Shown: positions 7,780-17,449 of the stretch, in pieces
Layout of the letters: each line of letters opens with the position of its first letter
How positions within the stretch are numbered: position 1 is the stretch's first letter
Assembly: GCA_942490535.1 (NCBI GenBank)
Contig: CALNXQ010000005.1
Location: 1,426,001 to 1,490,000 of the forward strand
DNA length: 64,000 nucleotides
Reading direction: 5' to 3'
Origin: JAEINY01 sp942490535
GTDB lineage: Bacteria; Bacteroidota; Bacteroidia; Bacteroidales; Marinilabiliaceae
The notes under the pieces: generated by a model
Seen by the model: the letters and a program-made list of their open reading frames with translations, nothing else
Databases searched by the model: none
Told to the model about the DNA's origin: nothing
Made by a program: the position numbers and the translations under genes

Positions 7780-10230
7780 ATGGGAAAAAAGAAAACGGGT
7801 TCAGAGATTAACTTGGTGATCGTGGAGTCACCTGCTAAGGCCAAAACCATTGAAAAGTTTTTGGGACAGGATTACCTGGTAAAATCCAGTTATGGACATA
7901 TCCGTGATCTATCTAAGAGTGATTTTGGGGTTGACATAGAGAATGGTTATAAACCGGATTACATCGTTTCGAAAGATAAAAAGGATGTAGTAAAGGAGTT
8001 AAAGGATTTAGCAGCTTCTGCCAAGATGGTGTGGTTGGCATCCGATGAAGACCGTGAGGGAGAGGCTATTGCCTGGCATCTATATGATGTATTAGGATTA
8101 AGTGAGGAGAATACGCGAAGAATCGTTTTTCATGAGATCACCAAAGAAGCCATTCAGAAGGCGGTTAAAAATCCACGTAAGATTGATTATAACTTAGTAA
8201 ATGCACAACAAGCACGCCGAATTTTAGATCGTTTAGTAGGGTTTGAATTGTCGCCGGTTTTGTGGCGAAAAGTGAAGCCTTCTTTGTCAGCTGGTAGAGT
8301 TCAGTCAGTGGCAGTAAGAGTATTGGTTGAGCGCGAAAGGGAGATATTTGGGTTTGTTCCGGTAACATCTTATCGGGTTACCGCCCTGTTTACGGTAGTA
8401 GATGATAAAGGCAAGCATACTGATTTAAAGTCTGAGCTTAGTCGGCGTTTTGAAACCTTTGAAGAGACAAAAGCATTTGTTGAGCAATGCAAGGATGCAA
8501 AGTTTGTGGTTTCTCAGGTTGAGAAAAAGCCGATGACAAAATCTCCGGCAGCTCCTTTTACCACTTCAACCTTACAGCAAGAGGCTTCCCGCAAATTGGG
8601 GTTTTCTGTATCACAAACCATGAGTGTAGCGCAAAAGCTTTATGAGGCCGGTAAGATTACCTACATGCGTACCGATTCTGTGAATCTGTCTGATATGGCC
8701 TTAAATATGGCTGCGACCCAAATTGCAGATAAAATGGGGGAGGCTTATGTGCATACCCGTCAATATAAAACAAAAGCCAAAGGGGCTCAGGAAGCTCACG
8801 AAGCCATTCGTCCAACCTATTTGGATAAGGAAACTGTGAGTGGTACCGGAGCTGAACAGAAATTATATGAACTGATTTGGAAACGCACCATTGCTTCACA
8901 AATGAGCAATGCCAAATTGGAGAAGACAATTATTCATATTGATGCTGGAGACACTGGCGAAAGATTTGTTGCAACTGGTGAAATCATTAAGTTTGATGGG
9001 TTTCTTAAAGTCTACATTGAATCTACTGATTCTGAAAAGGATCATGATGATAGCAAAGATGTATTGATTCCCCCTATGAATAAAGGGGATGAGCTGGAGA
9101 TGCAGAATATTGAAGCTCGTCAGCGATGGTCACAGAAACCACCAAGGTATACGGAAGCTAGTTTGGTGAGAAAATTGGAAGAGCTGGGAATTGGAAGACC
9201 TTCCACTTATGCGCCTACAATCTCCACAATTCAGCAACGTGGGTATGTTGAAAAGGAAGAACGAGAAGGCGTTGAGCGTATATACCGTCATATTTTATTG
9301 GAGAATGATGAATTAACCGTTAGCGATAGAACAGAGATAACCGGGGCAGAAAGAAATAAACTTTTCCCTACTGATATTGGGATGGTAGTAAATGACTTTT
9401 TGGTAAAATATTTTGAAAGTGTTGTTTCATTTGATTTTACTGCAAAAGTTGAAAAGGAATTTGATGAAATCGCCTTAGGTAATATTGTGTGGAACGAATC
9501 CATTGATGACTTTTATAAGCCGTTTCATAAAATTGTTGAAGATACCCTTGAGCAGTCTGAAAAAAGTACTGGTGAGCGTATTTTAGGTTCAGATCCAGCA
9601 ACAGGTAAACAGGTGTCAGTGCGTATTGGTCGTTTTGGTCCTTTAGCTCAAATTGGAGAGTCTACAGAAGATGAGAGTGATAAGCCTCGTTTTGCATCAT
9701 TGAGAAAAGGACAGCATATTGAAACCATAACAATAGAAGAAGCTCTTGAATTATTTAAGCTGCCACGTACATTAGGTCAATTTGAAGACAAGGATGTGGT
9801 CATTGGAATTGGACGATTTGGACCGTATATACGTCATAATAGTAAGTTTGTATCTCTTAAGAAGGGTGTAGATGATCCTTTGGAGATTGACTTGGAGACG
9901 GCGATTACTCGTATTGAGACAAAACGTGAAGAAGATAATAAAAAGCTTATTAAGACGTTTGAACAAGAAGAAGAGTTGCAGATTTTAAATGGTCGTTGGG
10001 GACCATACATTAAATATCAGAAGAAAAATTTTAAAATACCTAAAGATAAAGTTGCTGAGGAGTTGACATTTGAGGAGTGTATGGTGTTGATAAATACAGG
10101 AGATTCAAAAAAAACGAAGACCTCTTCTAAAGCAAAGGCAACAGCAAAAAAGACGACCGCAAAAAAAACAACGGCAAAAAAGTCGTCCACGAAAAAAGCG
10201 GCTTCGTCAAAGACAACTAAAAAGAATTAG
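7780..10230 (+). CDS. topA: DNA topoisomerase I
   Basis: TopA is a type IA topoisomerase that relaxes negative supercoils. The 816-residue protein opens with a TOPRIM domain (NLVIVESPAKAKTIEKFLG, 11-29; metal site ASDEDREGE, 87-95). It carries the active-site tyrosine Tyr295 in ITYMRTDS, then repeated C-terminal topoisomerase domains (G-R-F/W-GP repeats). The last 40 residues are a basic lysine, alanine and threonine tail with KTTAKK repeats, probably for nonspecific DNA binding. The final base of its TAG stop is the first base of the next gene's GTG start, so the two are coupled. Confidence 0.97.
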   Translation: MGKKKTGSEINLVIVESPAKAKTIEKFLGQDYLVKSSYGHIRDLSKSDFGVDIENGYKPDYIVSKDKKDVVKELKDLAASAKMVWLASDEDREGEAIAWHLYDVLGLSEENTRRIVFHEITKEAIQKAVKNPRKIDYNLVNAQQARRILDRLVGFELSPVLWRKVKPSLSAGRVQSVAVRVLVEREREIFGFVPVTSYRVTALFTVVDDKGKHTDLKSELSRRFETFEETKAFVEQCKDAKFVVSQVEKKPMTKSPAAPFTTSTLQQEASRKLGFSVSQTMSVAQKLYEAGKITYMRTDSVNLSDMALNMAATQIADKMGEAYVHTRQYKTKAKGAQEAHEAIRPTYLDKETVSGTGAEQKLYELIWKRTIASQMSNAKLEKTIIHIDAGDTGERFVATGEIIKFDGFLKVYIESTDSEKDHDDSKDVLIPPMNKGDELEMQNIEARQRWSQKPPRYTEASLVRKLEELGIGRPSTYAPTISTIQQRGYVEKEEREGVERIYRHILLENDELTVSDRTEITGAERNKLFPTDIGMVVNDFLVKYFESVVSFDFTAKVEKEFDEIALGNIVWNESIDDFYKPFHKIVEDTLEQSEKSTGERILGSDPATGKQVSVRIGRFGPLAQIGESTEDESDKPRFASLRKGQHIETITIEEALELFKLPRTLGQFEDKDVVIGIGRFGPYIRHNSKFVSLKKGVDDPLEIDLETAITRIETKREEDNKKLIKTFEQEEELQILNGRWGPYIKYQKKNFKIPKDKVAEELTFEECMVLINTGDSKKTKTSSKAKATAKKTTAKKTTAKKSSTKKAASSKTTKKN

Positions 10231-11387
10231 TGATTGTGACTACAGATTGGAAATACTATTTCGATAGCGTTGATGGAAAATCAACGAGTGCTTTTGAAAG
10301 TGATGAAAATCACTCTTTAAAGGGTAGTATTTCTTTTTTTCATACTTTAAATACTTTTGATTTAACTTTTTTTGACGTTGCGATTATAGGAGTGTGTGAT
10401 TCGCGAAACTCAGCAAATAAAAGTTGCGATAAGGCTCCCGATCAAATACGAAAGGCATTATATGGTTTAGTCGAATTTTCAAAAAACATCAATATTTTAG
10501 ATCTTGGTAATTTGAAAGGGAAATCTATAAATGATAGGTTTGTACTGCTGGAAAATGTGATCTATGATTTGATTAGTATTAACATATTGCCGGTTGTATT
10601 GGGGGGTGGGCAGGATTACACTTTGCCGGTAGCGCGAGCTGTAAAGCGCTATAAAACAAATTATCGTTTGGCAGTAATAGATGCTAAAGTTGATTGGGGG
10701 AGTCCGGAAAAAGATTTTTCATCATCTGGCTTTTTAGGATTGTTGAGTAGCGATGTTCAATCTGAACCAGAAGATCTTTCCATTGTAGGGTGTCAAAAGT
10801 ATTTTATGAGTATTAGCCATCTGGCTCAATTACGTAATCGTTCGTATGATTTTTTAAGACTGGGTGAAATCAAACAAAAGGGAATTAAAATAGTTGAGCC
10901 TTGGATGCGGGACGCTGATTTTATTAGTTTCGATGTCAATGCGATACGTCAATCCGATTTGCCTATTAGACATGAGTCTGGGCCGAATGGTTTTTATGCT
11001 GATGAAGCATGTCAAATAGCCTGGTACGCAGGCTTAAGTGACCAGTTAAAGGTGTTTGGCTTATTTGAGCTTGGTATTAGTGATGAAAAGGACTGTGTAA
11101 ATGCCATGGTGGCAGGACAAATTTTGTGGTATCTTATAGAGGGCTGTAGTTCGAGATGTAAAGATTATCCTGTAAAAGAAATTGAGGATTATCGTCAGTA
11201 TATAGTTCATTTGGATGAGTATGGGGTTGATATGAAATTTTATAATAATCCAGATAATGATCGATGGTGGGTTGAGGTGCCTGGGATAGATAGTAATGCT
11301 ATTATTGCGTGTGGTAGAACTGATTTCGAGGAGGCATCTCGAAGTGAGATACCAGATAAATGGTTCCGATTTTTAAAGAAAAATTAA
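10230..11387 (+). CDS. arginase/formimidoylglutamase-fold protein with substituted metal ligands (likely pseudoenzyme)
   Basis: The 385-residue protein has the block order of the ureohydrolase (arginase/agmatinase/HutG) family. The residues that bind the two Mn ions are replaced. The family's GG-x-H becomes GGGQD (125-129, Gln128), D-A-H-x-D becomes DAKVD (151-155, Lys153), and S-x-D-x-D becomes SFDVN (233-237, Asn237). Hydrolysis of a guanidino substrate therefore looks unlikely. Such proteins are usually annotated formimidoylglutamase. The GTG start overlaps the topA stop by one base, and a later in-frame GTG at 10236 is also possible. It lies just before porP. No Hut pathway genes are nearby. 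A structural or scaffold role is only a guess. Confidence 0.8.
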   Translation: MIVTTDWKYYFDSVDGKSTSAFESDENHSLKGSISFFHTLNTFDLTFFDVAIIGVCDSRNSANKSCDKAPDQIRKALYGLVEFSKNINILDLGNLKGKSINDRFVLLENVIYDLISINILPVVLGGGQDYTLPVARAVKRYKTNYRLAVIDAKVDWGSPEKDFSSSGFLGLLSSDVQSEPEDLSIVGCQKYFMSISHLAQLRNRSYDFLRLGEIKQKGIKIVEPWMRDADFISFDVNAIRQSDLPIRHESGPNGFYADEACQIAWYAGLSDQLKVFGLFELGISDEKDCVNAMVAGQILWYLIEGCSSRCKDYPVKEIEDYRQYIVHLDEYGVDMKFYNNPDNDRWWVEVPGIDSNAIIACGRTDFEEASRSEIPDKWFRFLKKN

Positions 11388-11575
11388 TTGTAAATCAGTG
11401 GGAAATAAATATTCATAAAGATATCATCTATAAAACGAAACATTTAAAAACAATTGGCAGTATATAACCGAAGTAAAATAGCGCATTTTGTTATTGAGTT
11501 TTTGTTTTATAGTTTTAGAGAATCTTTTGAAATATGATTGACCCATAAACATAAAAATACCGGGTTTTTTTCGGC

Positions 11576-12517
11576 ATGGCTAGGAGAATACTTTTTTTTC
11601 TGTTATTTTGCATAGCTGCTGAATTGATGGGACAGCAATTTCCACAGTTCAGTCAAAATATGCACAACCAACTGGCGGTGAATCCGGGATACGCAGGTAC
11701 CACTGGGATGATCAACGTTGCAGTGGGCAATAGACAACAATGGGTAGGAATTGAAGGGGCTCCGTCAACAACGGTTTTTGGAGTAGATACAAAGATGAAC
11801 ATATTGGGGTGGACTAGTGGTTTGGGTCTTCAAATCATGAATGATAATATTGGAGAGATTAATTCCTTGAATTTGATGGCTATTTATGCTAAAAGGTGGG
11901 AGTACGATCATGGGAAACTGGGAATAGGAATTTCTCTCGGAATAATCAATCAGTCCTTCGGATATGGCAAATTATTAACTGATCCAAGTGAAGGGGAAAA
12001 TAGCTTTCATAAACCTGAGAAATTTTCAGATGATCAAGGATTTGCTTTTGATGCTGGTTTAGGAGCATATTTCGAAGGGCGTAAGTTTTATTTAGGTTTT
12101 TCGATTGCTCACCTGAATAAACCTAAACCAAAGTTAACGCAGGAATATGTGAGTTACCTGAATCAAACATTATTTATTACAGGAGGTTATCGGTACAGAC
12201 TGAAAAATAGACCAGTTGAGTTAAGACCATCAGTGTTTGTAAAGTCTGAGTTAGCCAGTGTTCAGGTGGACTTTAATGTTAATGCCATGGTGAAAGATAA
12301 ATATTGGGGCGGAATAACATACAGGATTCAAGAAGCCATTGTATTATTGGGTGGCGTTGAATTAAATAACGGTTTGCGAATAGGTTATAGTTATGATATA
12401 AATCTTTCCAAATTGCAGGGAGCCAGCGATGGATCTCATGAATTAATGCTAGGCTACAGTTTCGACTTGAGCTTAGAAAAGAGAAAAAGAAGTTATAAGA
12501 GTGTTAGATATTTATAA
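11576..12517 (+). CDS. porP: T9SS membrane protein of the PorP/SprF family
   Basis: The 313-residue protein has a signal peptide (about 1-19, cleavage near MGQQ) and the family opening FPQFSQNMHNQLAVNPGYAGTTG. An outer-membrane beta barrel rich in aromatic and glycine residues follows. PorP/SprF proteins work with the PorK/N ring at the outer membrane and in export or surface attachment of T9SS cargo. It is the first gene of the porP-gldK-gldL-gldM-gldN cluster, the same order as porP-porK-porL-porM-porN in Porphyromonas gingivalis. No clear promoter was found in the 188 bases upstream. Confidence 0.9.
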   Translation: MARRILFFLLFCIAAELMGQQFPQFSQNMHNQLAVNPGYAGTTGMINVAVGNRQQWVGIEGAPSTTVFGVDTKMNILGWTSGLGLQIMNDNIGEINSLNLMAIYAKRWEYDHGKLGIGISLGIINQSFGYGKLLTDPSEGENSFHKPEKFSDDQGFAFDAGLGAYFEGRKFYLGFSIAHLNKPKPKLTQEYVSYLNQTLFITGGYRYRLKNRPVELRPSVFVKSELASVQVDFNVNAMVKDKYWGGITYRIQEAIVLLGGVELNNGLRIGYSYDINLSKLQGASDGSHELMLGYSFDLSLEKRKRSYKSVRYL

Positions 12518-12556
12518 TTGAATATAGTAGAAGTAATTTCAGATATTAAGGCTATT

Positions 12557-13885
12557 ATGAAGAAAGTACTTTCCTTAAGTGTCATTTTAATTACGATCCT
12601 TAGTGGTTGTGGACAATCCGGAGATGGAGAATTGGTTGGAGTCGCTCGTAGAGGGGCTTTTTATGAACCGGATCCATATGGTATGTTGTTCATTCCTCAG
12701 GGAAGTTTTAATATGGGACCTAACGATCAGGATGTTGCCTGGTCTATGACATCGCAATCGAAGACAGTTTCAATTCGTTCCTTTTGGATGGATGAGACCG
12801 AAGTCACAAACTCTGAGTACCGGCAATTTGTATATTGGGTAAAAGACTCAATTGCTCGCAGATTGTTAGGGGAGCAATTTGAAGAGTTTTTAATTAGTGA
12901 AGATTATCTTGGCAATGAGATTGATCCTCCGTTTGTCAATTGGGAAGAACCAATTGAATGGGATAATGAAGAATATGCTGAGATTCTTGACGAAATGTAC
13001 TTACCAGAGAACGAAAGGTTCTTTCGCAGGAAGGAAATAGATACACGTAAACTAACTTACGAATATGAGTGGGTGGATCTATTACAGGCTGCAAAAAAGA
13101 GCAATCGCTACAATTATGAGACAAAGCAATATGAAGGAGTTGTTTTTGATCAAAAGGGAAATGAGCGACAAATTTCGGATCGTTCAGCTTTCATTATGAA
13201 GGATGCTGTAAATGTATATCCTGATACATTGTGTTGGATTGCTGATTTTACTTATTCTTTTAATGAGCCATGGACTGAGATGTATTTTTGGCATCCCGGT
13301 TTTGATGAGTATCCCGTAGTGGGAGTAAACTGGAAGCAGGCTACTGCATTTTGTATTTGGAGAACCCAGTTATTAAATAATTACTTGCATAGTAAAGGGG
13401 AGCCTGTTGTGATGTCTTATCGCTTGCCTACTGAAGCAGAATGGGAATATGCTGCAAGAGGAGGGTTAGAACATGCTATTTACCCGTGGGGAGGACTTTA
13501 TACCAGAAATGACAAAGGGTGTTTTCTTGCTAATTTTAAGCCATTACGGGGACGATATGCCGATGATGGAGGTATGACAGCTATGTCAGTTGGATCTTAT
13601 GCTCCAAATGATTATGGTTTATTTGATATGTCTGGTAATATTGGAGAATGGACTTCAAGTGCATACGATGAATCTGCGTATTCATTTACTCATGATTTCA
13701 ATCCAACTTATAAGTATAATGCCTTACCAGATGATCCTCATGTTATGAAAAGAAAAGTAATTAGAGGTGGATCTTGGAAGGATATAGGATATTTCTTACA
13801 AAATGGTACGAGGACGTATGAATATCAAGACTCATCCAAATCATTTATTGGATTTCGATGTGTTCGTGATGTTATTGGAGAATAG
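12557..13885 (+). CDS. gldK: T9SS/gliding lipoprotein GldK (PorK)
   Basis: GldK is an outer-membrane lipoprotein that forms the periplasmic ring of the T9SS with GldN. The start is placed at the ATG at 12557, because the 13 codons upstream would bury the signal peptide. The product is 442 residues with lipobox ILSGC (Cys18). The body is a formylglycine-generating-enzyme/sulfatase-modifying fold (GMLFIPQGSFNMG near 40; RLPTEAEWEYAARGG near 295; RGGSWKD near the end), which is non-catalytic in PorK. The gene begins 39 bases after porP. Confidence 0.95.
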   Translation: MKKVLSLSVILITILSGCGQSGDGELVGVARRGAFYEPDPYGMLFIPQGSFNMGPNDQDVAWSMTSQSKTVSIRSFWMDETEVTNSEYRQFVYWVKDSIARRLLGEQFEEFLISEDYLGNEIDPPFVNWEEPIEWDNEEYAEILDEMYLPENERFFRRKEIDTRKLTYEYEWVDLLQAAKKSNRYNYETKQYEGVVFDQKGNERQISDRSAFIMKDAVNVYPDTLCWIADFTYSFNEPWTEMYFWHPGFDEYPVVGVNWKQATAFCIWRTQLLNNYLHSKGEPVVMSYRLPTEAEWEYAARGGLEHAIYPWGGLYTRNDKGCFLANFKPLRGRYADDGGMTAMSVGSYAPNDYGLFDMSGNIGEWTSSAYDESAYSFTHDFNPTYKYNALPDDPHVMKRKVIRGGSWKDIGYFLQNGTRTYEYQDSSKSFIGFRCVRDVIGE

Positions 13886-13921
13886 TTGATTTTGGTTGAA
13901 AAATTGGTTAAATAGTTAGTT

Positions 13922-14869
13922 ATGAGCATTTCGGAATTTTTAGAGAGTCCCGCTTATAAAAAAGTGATGGCAAAGGTTTATGGACTGGGTGCAGCTGTGG
14001 TTATTTTAGGTGCACTATGGAAGATACTTCATTTGCCTGGAGCTACAGCAATGTTAATTGCTGGATTAGGTACGGAAGCTGTCATATTTGCCCTTTCAGC
14101 ATTTGAACCTCCTCACGAAATGCCAGATTGGAGTTTAGTATATCCTGAACTTGTTGGTTTGGAAGTTGAAGGTGATCGTCATGGTACCAAGCATATTGGT
14201 GGCGGTGGAAGTGATTTAGCTGCTTTAATAGAAGGTGGACATCTAGAACCTGAAATTGTTGTGAAATTATCTGAAGGAATCAAGAAATTAACAATGACTT
14301 CTAATCAACTTGCTGATCTTAGCAATGCCAGTTTAGCTACAGAATCTTATTTAAGTAATATGAAACAAGCAGGTGATGCAGTGGGACACTTGGCGACGGT
14401 CCAAACCAAATCTGCTCATTCTCTTGATAACGCAGTTGAGTCATTAGCGAATTCTTATAATGAAGCAGCCTCCTCAATTCAAAATTCTGGTAAAGCTTTT
14501 TCCGATAATGTAAATAAGTCTGGCAAACAACTACTTGATGCATATAGTTCAGTCAATAAAGAGATTAGTCATCAGTTTGATAGTATTATACAGACTAATT
14601 CCAGTTACAATGAAAAATTAGTAGATGTAACCAAAAATCTTTCAGCTGTTAATGCTGCCTACGAACTTCAATTACAAGGAATAAATAGCCAGGCTCAAAT
14701 ATCTCAAGAATTGAATAAAGGATTAATTGAATTAAAAGATCAAATCATTGGCTCTGCTGATGATAGTAAAGTATATTCTGAACAAGTAGCACTACTCAGC
14801 AAAACGGTTTCTGAATTAAATACAATTTATGGAAACATGTTAAGTGCCATGAATATGGGTAATAGATAA
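13922..14869 (+). CDS. gldL: T9SS/gliding motor protein GldL (PorL)
   Basis: GldL is the inner-membrane stator-like protein that, with GldM, uses the proton motive force to power secretion and gliding. The 315-residue protein has two membrane helices (about 18-35 and 41-60) separated by a short HLPGAT turn. Glu52 in GLGTEAVIF corresponds to the conserved intramembrane glutamate of the family, and Lys34 is also in the membrane region. The rest is a cytoplasmic domain with long stretches of predicted coiled coil (about 100-310). It lies 36 bases after gldK. Confidence 0.95.
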   Translation: MSISEFLESPAYKKVMAKVYGLGAAVVILGALWKILHLPGATAMLIAGLGTEAVIFALSAFEPPHEMPDWSLVYPELVGLEVEGDRHGTKHIGGGGSDLAALIEGGHLEPEIVVKLSEGIKKLTMTSNQLADLSNASLATESYLSNMKQAGDAVGHLATVQTKSAHSLDNAVESLANSYNEAASSIQNSGKAFSDNVNKSGKQLLDAYSSVNKEISHQFDSIIQTNSSYNEKLVDVTKNLSAVNAAYELQLQGINSQAQISQELNKGLIELKDQIIGSADDSKVYSEQVALLSKTVSELNTIYGNMLSAMNMGNR

Positions 14870-14915
14870 TTTGTTATTACAATAATTGACTAGCTAAATT
14901 AAATTTGGAACAATT

Positions 14916-16484
14916 ATGAGTGGTGGAAACTGTCCCGAAACGCCCAGGCAAAAGATGATAGGTATGATGTACCTCTTTTTAACGGCTATGTTGGCACTTA
15001 ATGTTTCGGGGGAATTATTAAAAGCTTTTCAATTGGTGGATGAAAGTATCTTGCAAACCATTGGGGCAGTGGAAAGTAAAAATCAGCAGTTGTATGCGAA
15101 GTTTTCAAACGCATTACAAACTAACGAAGCTAAGGCAAAGCCTTCTTATGACATAGCCAAGGAAATTGGTATAAAAGCTGATTCTCTGGTAAGTCATATT
15201 AATTCGTTAAAAATAAGGATGGTTCAAACTGTTGATGGGCGTCCTGAAGCTACAATAGAAGACTATTTGGGGGGAGATAATCAAGATGTAGCACCCCAAA
15301 TAATGATTACTGAGAAGAATGGTGAAAGGAGTGAGGTCTTGAAGCAAATGATTAATGAATATAGGGATTTCTTATTGAGTCATTTGACGGAAGAGGATTC
15401 TGCCATAAGTAAAACACTTCATAAAAGTCTATCAACAGAGGCATCTAAACCTACTCAAAAAGGTGAAATAGAACGTAAATGGGAATCTCAAAAGTTTGAG
15501 CATTTGCCTCTATCAGCTTCCTTTGCATTAATGAGTAGTATTCAGAGTAATGTAAGGACTACCCAAGCTGATTTGATTAGTCATTTATTAAGTGAAATCG
15601 ACGAAGGCACATTTAAATTTAGTAAGATCGAGCCAATTGTAATGCCTACCACTGGAAATGTGGTTATAAAAGGAGGGACATACGAAGCTGATATATTTTT
15701 AGCTGCTCGCGATGAATATCAAGATCCAAGTGTTAGAGTTAACGGGGAATCCTTACCTATTCAAAATGGTAGAGGTAAGTATTCAATAACAACCACAAAA
15801 ACAGGAGTTTTTGACTATGATGCCGTTATAGGTGTTATGGATCCTACAAGTGGAAGGCTAAAGGACTATACTGTAAAAGGAAGTTATGAAGTAATCCAAC
15901 CAAATGTGGTAATTTCTCCCACAAAAATGAATGTATTATATGAAGGGGTTGAGAATCCAGTTGAAATTTCTGTTCCTGGTGTTCCTTCTGATCGTTTAAG
16001 CATTAGTATGACTAATGTGGATAGAAAGAGAAAAGGGGACGAATATATTTTAATACCACAACCTCGAACTGCTGGAAAAAAATGTATTATTACAGTTTCT
16101 GCTGATATAGATGGAAAGACGCATCGCCTTGGTAGTAACGAATTCCGAATTAAGCGAGTTCCCGACCCATACCCAATAGTTGCTAACAAAAGAGATGGTA
16201 AAATTGCAAAAAATATTTTGAAAGCTCAGTTTGGAGTCATTGCTACTATGGGAGAAGATTTTGATTTTGATTTAAAATTTACTGTCACCGGCTTTACAAT
16301 TGCAGCAATAAAACAAGGATTTTATAAAAGCGAAGTGTCCAAGAGCTATCGGTTTACTGACGAGCAATTAGATTTTATTGATGGTTTAGGTCGTGGCGAG
16401 AAATTGATTATTGAAGATATCAGAGCTGTTGGTCCTGACGGAGCCACTAGAAAATTAGCTACAATGACATTTACAATAGATTAA
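14916..16484 (+). CDS. gldM: T9SS/gliding motor protein GldM (PorM)
   Basis: GldM is the partner of GldL. It has one N-terminal membrane helix and a long periplasmic shaft that reaches the GldK/GldN ring. The 522-residue protein begins MSGGNCPETPRQKMIGMMYL, the conserved PorM opening, with the helix at about 13-31. A helical region follows (about 35-220), and then beta domains with recurring G-x-Y-E-x-D and V-x-G-x-Y patterns. Length and motifs are normal. Confidence 0.96.
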   Translation: MSGGNCPETPRQKMIGMMYLFLTAMLALNVSGELLKAFQLVDESILQTIGAVESKNQQLYAKFSNALQTNEAKAKPSYDIAKEIGIKADSLVSHINSLKIRMVQTVDGRPEATIEDYLGGDNQDVAPQIMITEKNGERSEVLKQMINEYRDFLLSHLTEEDSAISKTLHKSLSTEASKPTQKGEIERKWESQKFEHLPLSASFALMSSIQSNVRTTQADLISHLLSEIDEGTFKFSKIEPIVMPTTGNVVIKGGTYEADIFLAARDEYQDPSVRVNGESLPIQNGRGKYSITTTKTGVFDYDAVIGVMDPTSGRLKDYTVKGSYEVIQPNVVISPTKMNVLYEGVENPVEISVPGVPSDRLSISMTNVDRKRKGDEYILIPQPRTAGKKCIITVSADIDGKTHRLGSNEFRIKRVPDPYPIVANKRDGKIAKNILKAQFGVIATMGEDFDFDLKFTVTGFTIAAIKQGFYKSEVSKSYRFTDEQLDFIDGLGRGEKLIIEDIRAVGPDGATRKLATMTFTID

Positions 16485-16530
16485 AAGAGTTTTAATTGAA
16501 TATCTTTTGGTAAAAAGAAAATAATATACA

Positions 16531-17376
16531 ATGAAAAAAATATTCTTTATCCTGCTAGTGTTAATAGGCTGCTTGCCTGTTCAAAAATTAACGGCACAAA
16601 ATGTGTTGGATGGATTATATCCCAAAGAGCATGTTGCAAATCGAAAGCCAATTCCTTATGCTCATGTTCGAGAAGCAGATGTTTTATGGGCAAAGAAAAT
16701 TTGGCGTATTATTGATTTGCGTGAGAAAATTAATTTGACAATGTATTACCCGGTTACACCTATAGATGATCGAATGAATTTGATTGATCTTTTGTTATAT
16801 GGGGTTCAATTCGAGGGATTGACGGCTTATACTACAGGTAATGATGAGTTTAAAGTACCGATGACTTGGGAGCAAGTGAGCACGGCCATGGGGGCGGCGT
16901 CAGATACAACTATGGTACAGGATCCAGAGACAGGTGAGTATGTTGAGAAAATTGTTGGTGGAACCATGCGATCAAATGAGATTAAACAAATCATGCTTAA
17001 AGAGATTTGGTTTTTTGACCGCAATTATTCCAGAATGGATGTTCGCGTTATAGGATTATGTCCGATACGTGAGTATGCTAAAGAAACTGGGGGAGAAGAG
17101 TCAATTATTAAAGAGCAAGTATTTTGGATATACTTTCCTGAAGCAAGAGATCTATTTGCCAGACATGAAGTTTTTAATCCTCAAAATGATGCTCAACGTC
17201 GTACTTTTGATGATATATTCAATAAACGTTTTTTTGGCAGTTATATTTATAAGGAATCTAATGTGTATGAAAACCGACGCATAGAAGCTTATGCGGCTGG
17301 TATGGAAGCTATGATGGAATCGGAGCGGATTAAGCTTCAATTATTCACTATCGAACACGATATGTGGGAATTCTAA
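16531..17376 (+). CDS. gldN: T9SS/gliding protein GldN (PorN)
   Basis: GldN is a periplasmic protein that forms the outer-membrane-associated ring with GldK. The 281-residue product has a signal peptide (about 1-22, cleavage near LTAQN) and the family motifs KKIWRIIDLREKINLTMYYP and WIYFPEARDLFARHEVFNP. It closes the cluster and is followed 32 bases later by a strong terminator. Confidence 0.96.
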   Translation: MKKIFFILLVLIGCLPVQKLTAQNVLDGLYPKEHVANRKPIPYAHVREADVLWAKKIWRIIDLREKINLTMYYPVTPIDDRMNLIDLLLYGVQFEGLTAYTTGNDEFKVPMTWEQVSTAMGAASDTTMVQDPETGEYVEKIVGGTMRSNEIKQIMLKEIWFFDRNYSRMDVRVIGLCPIREYAKETGGEESIIKEQVFWIYFPEARDLFARHEVFNPQNDAQRRTFDDIFNKRFFGSYIYKESNVYENRRIEAYAAGMEAMMESERIKLQLFTIEHDMWEF

Positions 17377-17408
17377 TGATACTTAATTGAATATAGGATA
17401 AATATAAA

Positions 17409-17436
17409 AAAGGGGCTATTGCCCCTTTACTTTTTT
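17409..17436 (+). terminator. terminator after gldN
   Basis: The perfect eight-base stem AAAGGGGC (17409-17416) with GCCCCTTT (17421-17428) has a TATT loop and is followed by a T-rich run. It lies between convergent gldN and the guanylyltransferase gene and could work in both directions. Confidence 0.85.
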
Positions 17437-17449
17437 AGAGCAGCCATAT

